Shown here in pieces: positions 4,947-6,122 of a stretch of 6,122 nt of DNA. A program made the translations under genes and the position numbers. A model generated the notes under the pieces. It made no database searches. It saw only the letters and a list, made by a program, of their open reading frames with translations, and had not been told where the DNA came from. The first letter of the stretch is position 1; the number at the start of each line of letters is the position of its first letter. Source of the stretch: CAXXOK01 sp035353235 (lineage in GTDB: Bacteria > Bacillota > Clostridia > Christensenellales > Aristaeellaceae); NCBI GenBank assembly GCA_035353235.1, contig DAOPZG010000148.1:1-6122 (forward strand), in the 5' to 3' direction.

Positions 4947-5312
4947 ATCCAGCCGCAAACGCGACTCAAAGTAGCCGACAACTCCGGCGCCAAGGAAATC
5001 ATGTGCATCCGTGTGCTCGGCGGTTCCTTCCGCCGCGACGGTTCCATCGGCGACGTGATCGTGGCCAGCGTGAAAAGCGCTACCCCCGGCGGCGCCGTGA
5101 AAAAGGGCGACGTGGTGAAGGCCGTCATCGTGCGCATGCGTAAGCAGAAGCGCCGTCCGGACGGCAGTTACATCCGTTTTGACGACAATGCCGCCGTATT
5201 GATCGGCGACGACAAGATGCCCAAGGGCACCCGTATTTTTGGACCTGTAGCCCGTGAGCTGCGCGAAAAGTCTTTTATGAAGATCGTTTCGCTCGCTCCC
5301 GAAGTGCTGTAA
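4944..5312 (+). CDS. rplN: 50S ribosomal protein L14 (uL14)
   Basis: L14 lies at the subunit interface, forms bridges to 16S rRNA, and is the binding site of the ribosome-silencing factor RsfS in many bacteria. From ATG 4944 it has exactly the family length of 122 residues: MIQPQTRLKVADNSGAKEIMCIRVLGG, then GDVIVASVKSATPGG, KKGDVVKAVIVR, FDDNAAVLI, GTRIFGPVARELR and the C-terminal FMKIVSLAPEVL. The first 23 codons upstream (from 4875) read as an unrelated peptide and belong to the spacer. This is the first gene of the spc part. Its expression may be influenced by the structured spacer 4765-4943. rplX follows after 14 bases. Confidence 0.98.
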   Translation: MIQPQTRLKVADNSGAKEIMCIRVLGGSFRRDGSIGDVIVASVKSATPGGAVKKGDVVKAVIVRMRKQKRRPDGSYIRFDDNAAVLIGDDKMPKGTRIFGPVARELREKSFMKIVSLAPEVL

Positions 5313-5326
5313 TGGAGGATTGACTA

Positions 5327-5680
5327 ATGATTGCGAAGCTTCATGTGAAAAAGAACGATCAGGTCGTCGTCATCTCCGGCCCCAGCACCATTAAGGGCAA
5401 GCAGGGCAAGGTTTTGAACGTATTCCCGAAAACCGGGAAGATCATTGTGGAAGGCGTTGCTTTCGTCAGCAAGCATCAGAAATCCCGCCGTCAGGATTTG
5501 CCGGGCGGAATTTACCAGAAGGAACGCGCTTTAGACGCGTCCAATGTGATGCTGATTTGCCCCAAGTGCGGCAAAGCGACCCGCGTCGGCCACAAGATCG
5601 TTGAAGTGGAGAACGACAAGGGTGAAAAGGAAACCAAAAACGTCCGCGTATGCAAACGCTGCAGCGCGGAAATCGAGTAA
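5327..5680 (+). CDS. rplX: 50S ribosomal protein L24 (uL24) with four-cysteine tail
   Basis: L24 starts 50S assembly by binding the 5' domain of 23S rRNA, and lies near the tunnel exit. It has 117 residues, somewhat longer than the 103-105 common in the family. The KOW domain covers about 10-45 (VVVISGPSTIKGKQGKVL). Family motifs follow, including PGGIYQKERALDASNVMLI. The C-terminal part has two CxxC pairs, Cys78/Cys81 and Cys109/Cys112, as expected for a zinc ribbon, a form common in Firmicutes L24 but not in E. coli. The additional length lies mostly in the charged strand-turn between the pairs (about 94-106, rich in Glu and Lys). The start is ATG 5327, with GGAGG at 5314-5318. rplE follows after 12 bases. 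Confidence 0.97.
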   Translation: MIAKLHVKKNDQVVVISGPSTIKGKQGKVLNVFPKTGKIIVEGVAFVSKHQKSRRQDLPGGIYQKERALDASNVMLICPKCGKATRVGHKIVEVENDKGEKETKNVRVCKRCSAEIE

Positions 5681-5692
5681 GGGAGGTACGGC

Positions 5693-6122
5693 ATGATGGC
5701 TACCCGCATCAAGGAAAAATACCACAATGAAGTCGTGCCTGCCTTACAGCAGAAGTTCGGCTACAAAAACGTGATGGAGGTCCCCAAACTCCATAAAGTG
5801 ATTATCAATATGGGGCTTGGCGATTGCAAAGATAACCCCAAGAGCCTGGAGCTCGCCGTGGCGGAACTGGCCCAGATCAGTGGTCAGAAGCCCATGGTGA
5901 CCAAGGCACGCAAATCCATCGCAAACTTCAAGGTTCGCGAAGGGATGAGTGTAGGCGCCAAGGTTACCCTGCGCGGAACCCGTATGGAAGAGTTTGTGGA
6001 TAAACTGATGAATATCGCGCTTCCTCGTGTACGCGACTTCAGCGGTGTAAGCACCAAAGCTTTCGATGGCCGCGGCAACTACTCCCTGGGCCTGCGCGAC
6101 CAGCTGATTTTCCCCGAAATCG
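5693..6122 (+). CDS. rplE: 50S ribosomal protein L5 (uL5), 3' end beyond window
   Basis: L5 binds 5S rRNA and contacts P-site tRNA in the central protuberance. The frame from 5693 stays open to the window end and gives 143 residues of about 180. It begins MMATRIKEKYHNEVVPALQ, followed by FGYKNVMEVPKLHKVIINMGLGD, SGQKPMVTKARKSIANFKVREGM, GAKVTLRGTRMEEF, NIALPRVRDFSGVS and FDGRGNYSLGLRDQLIFPEI. All are L5 signatures. Two consecutive ATG codons (5693 and 5696) could serve as start. GGGAGG at 5681-5686 lies 6 and 9 bases upstream of them respectively, and the sequence does not decide between the two. The protein is not truncated by mutation. The window simply stops. Confidence 0.96.
   Translation, partial: MMATRIKEKYHNEVVPALQQKFGYKNVMEVPKLHKVIINMGLGDCKDNPKSLELAVAELAQISGQKPMVTKARKSIANFKVREGMSVGAKVTLRGTRMEEFVDKLMNIALPRVRDFSGVSTKAFDGRGNYSLGLRDQLIFPEI

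Noticed and set aside
1..6122. Mobile elements, CRISPR arrays, tRNA or rRNA genes
   Set aside because: None seen. There are no direct-repeat arrays, terminal inverted repeats or transposase motifs, and all space except 4765-4943 is filled by ribosomal protein genes and short spacers.

Overview
The window is a stretch of the bacterial S10-spc ribosomal protein gene cluster. All thirteen genes lie on the + strand in canonical order: rplC (3' part), rplD, rplW, rplB, rpsS, rplV, rpsC, rplP, rpmC, rpsQ, rplN, rplX, rplE (5' part). Their products are L3, L4, L23, L2, S19, L22, S3, L16, L29, S17, L14, L24 and L5. Each was recognised from family motifs in its translation. The first and last genes are cut by the window edges, and the eleven between them are complete and undamaged.

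The organism is a bacterium with fairly GC-rich DNA and strong AAGGAGG-type Shine-Dalgarno sites before nearly every gene. Several traits resemble Firmicutes, most likely class Clostridia: an L24 with a four-cysteine zinc-ribbon-like tail, an L23 ending in an IEFFEGM-type tail, an S3 with a GRGG KH loop, and an L22 with an N-terminal extension. This placement is made from memory of the families, without any search, and I cannot name a genus.

Layout: positions 1-4764 correspond to the S10 part (rplC to rpsQ). Genes there are separated by 3-36 bases, with two ATGA stop-start overlaps (rplD/rplW and rplP/rpmC), so they are almost certainly co-transcribed and partly translationally coupled. Positions 4944-6122 begin the spc part (rplN, rplX, rplE). 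The proteins build both subunits. L2, L3, L4, L16, L22, L23, L29, L14, L24 and L5 go into the 50S subunit, around the peptidyl-transferase centre, the exit tunnel and the central protuberance. S3, S17 and S19 go into the 30S subunit.

The one unexplained region is the 179-base spacer between rpsQ and rplN (4765-4943), exactly at the S10/spc boundary. It has no convincing gene and no clear promoter, but by eye it folds into a series of hairpins: a GCAA-tetraloop hairpin, a long three-segment rod, and two mutually exclusive hairpins just ahead of the rplN ribosome-binding site. It is a candidate cis-acting RNA. The other notable point is that L4 and L22 both differ from E. coli at residues lining the exit-tunnel constriction. 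The rest of the window is ordinary core-genome sequence.
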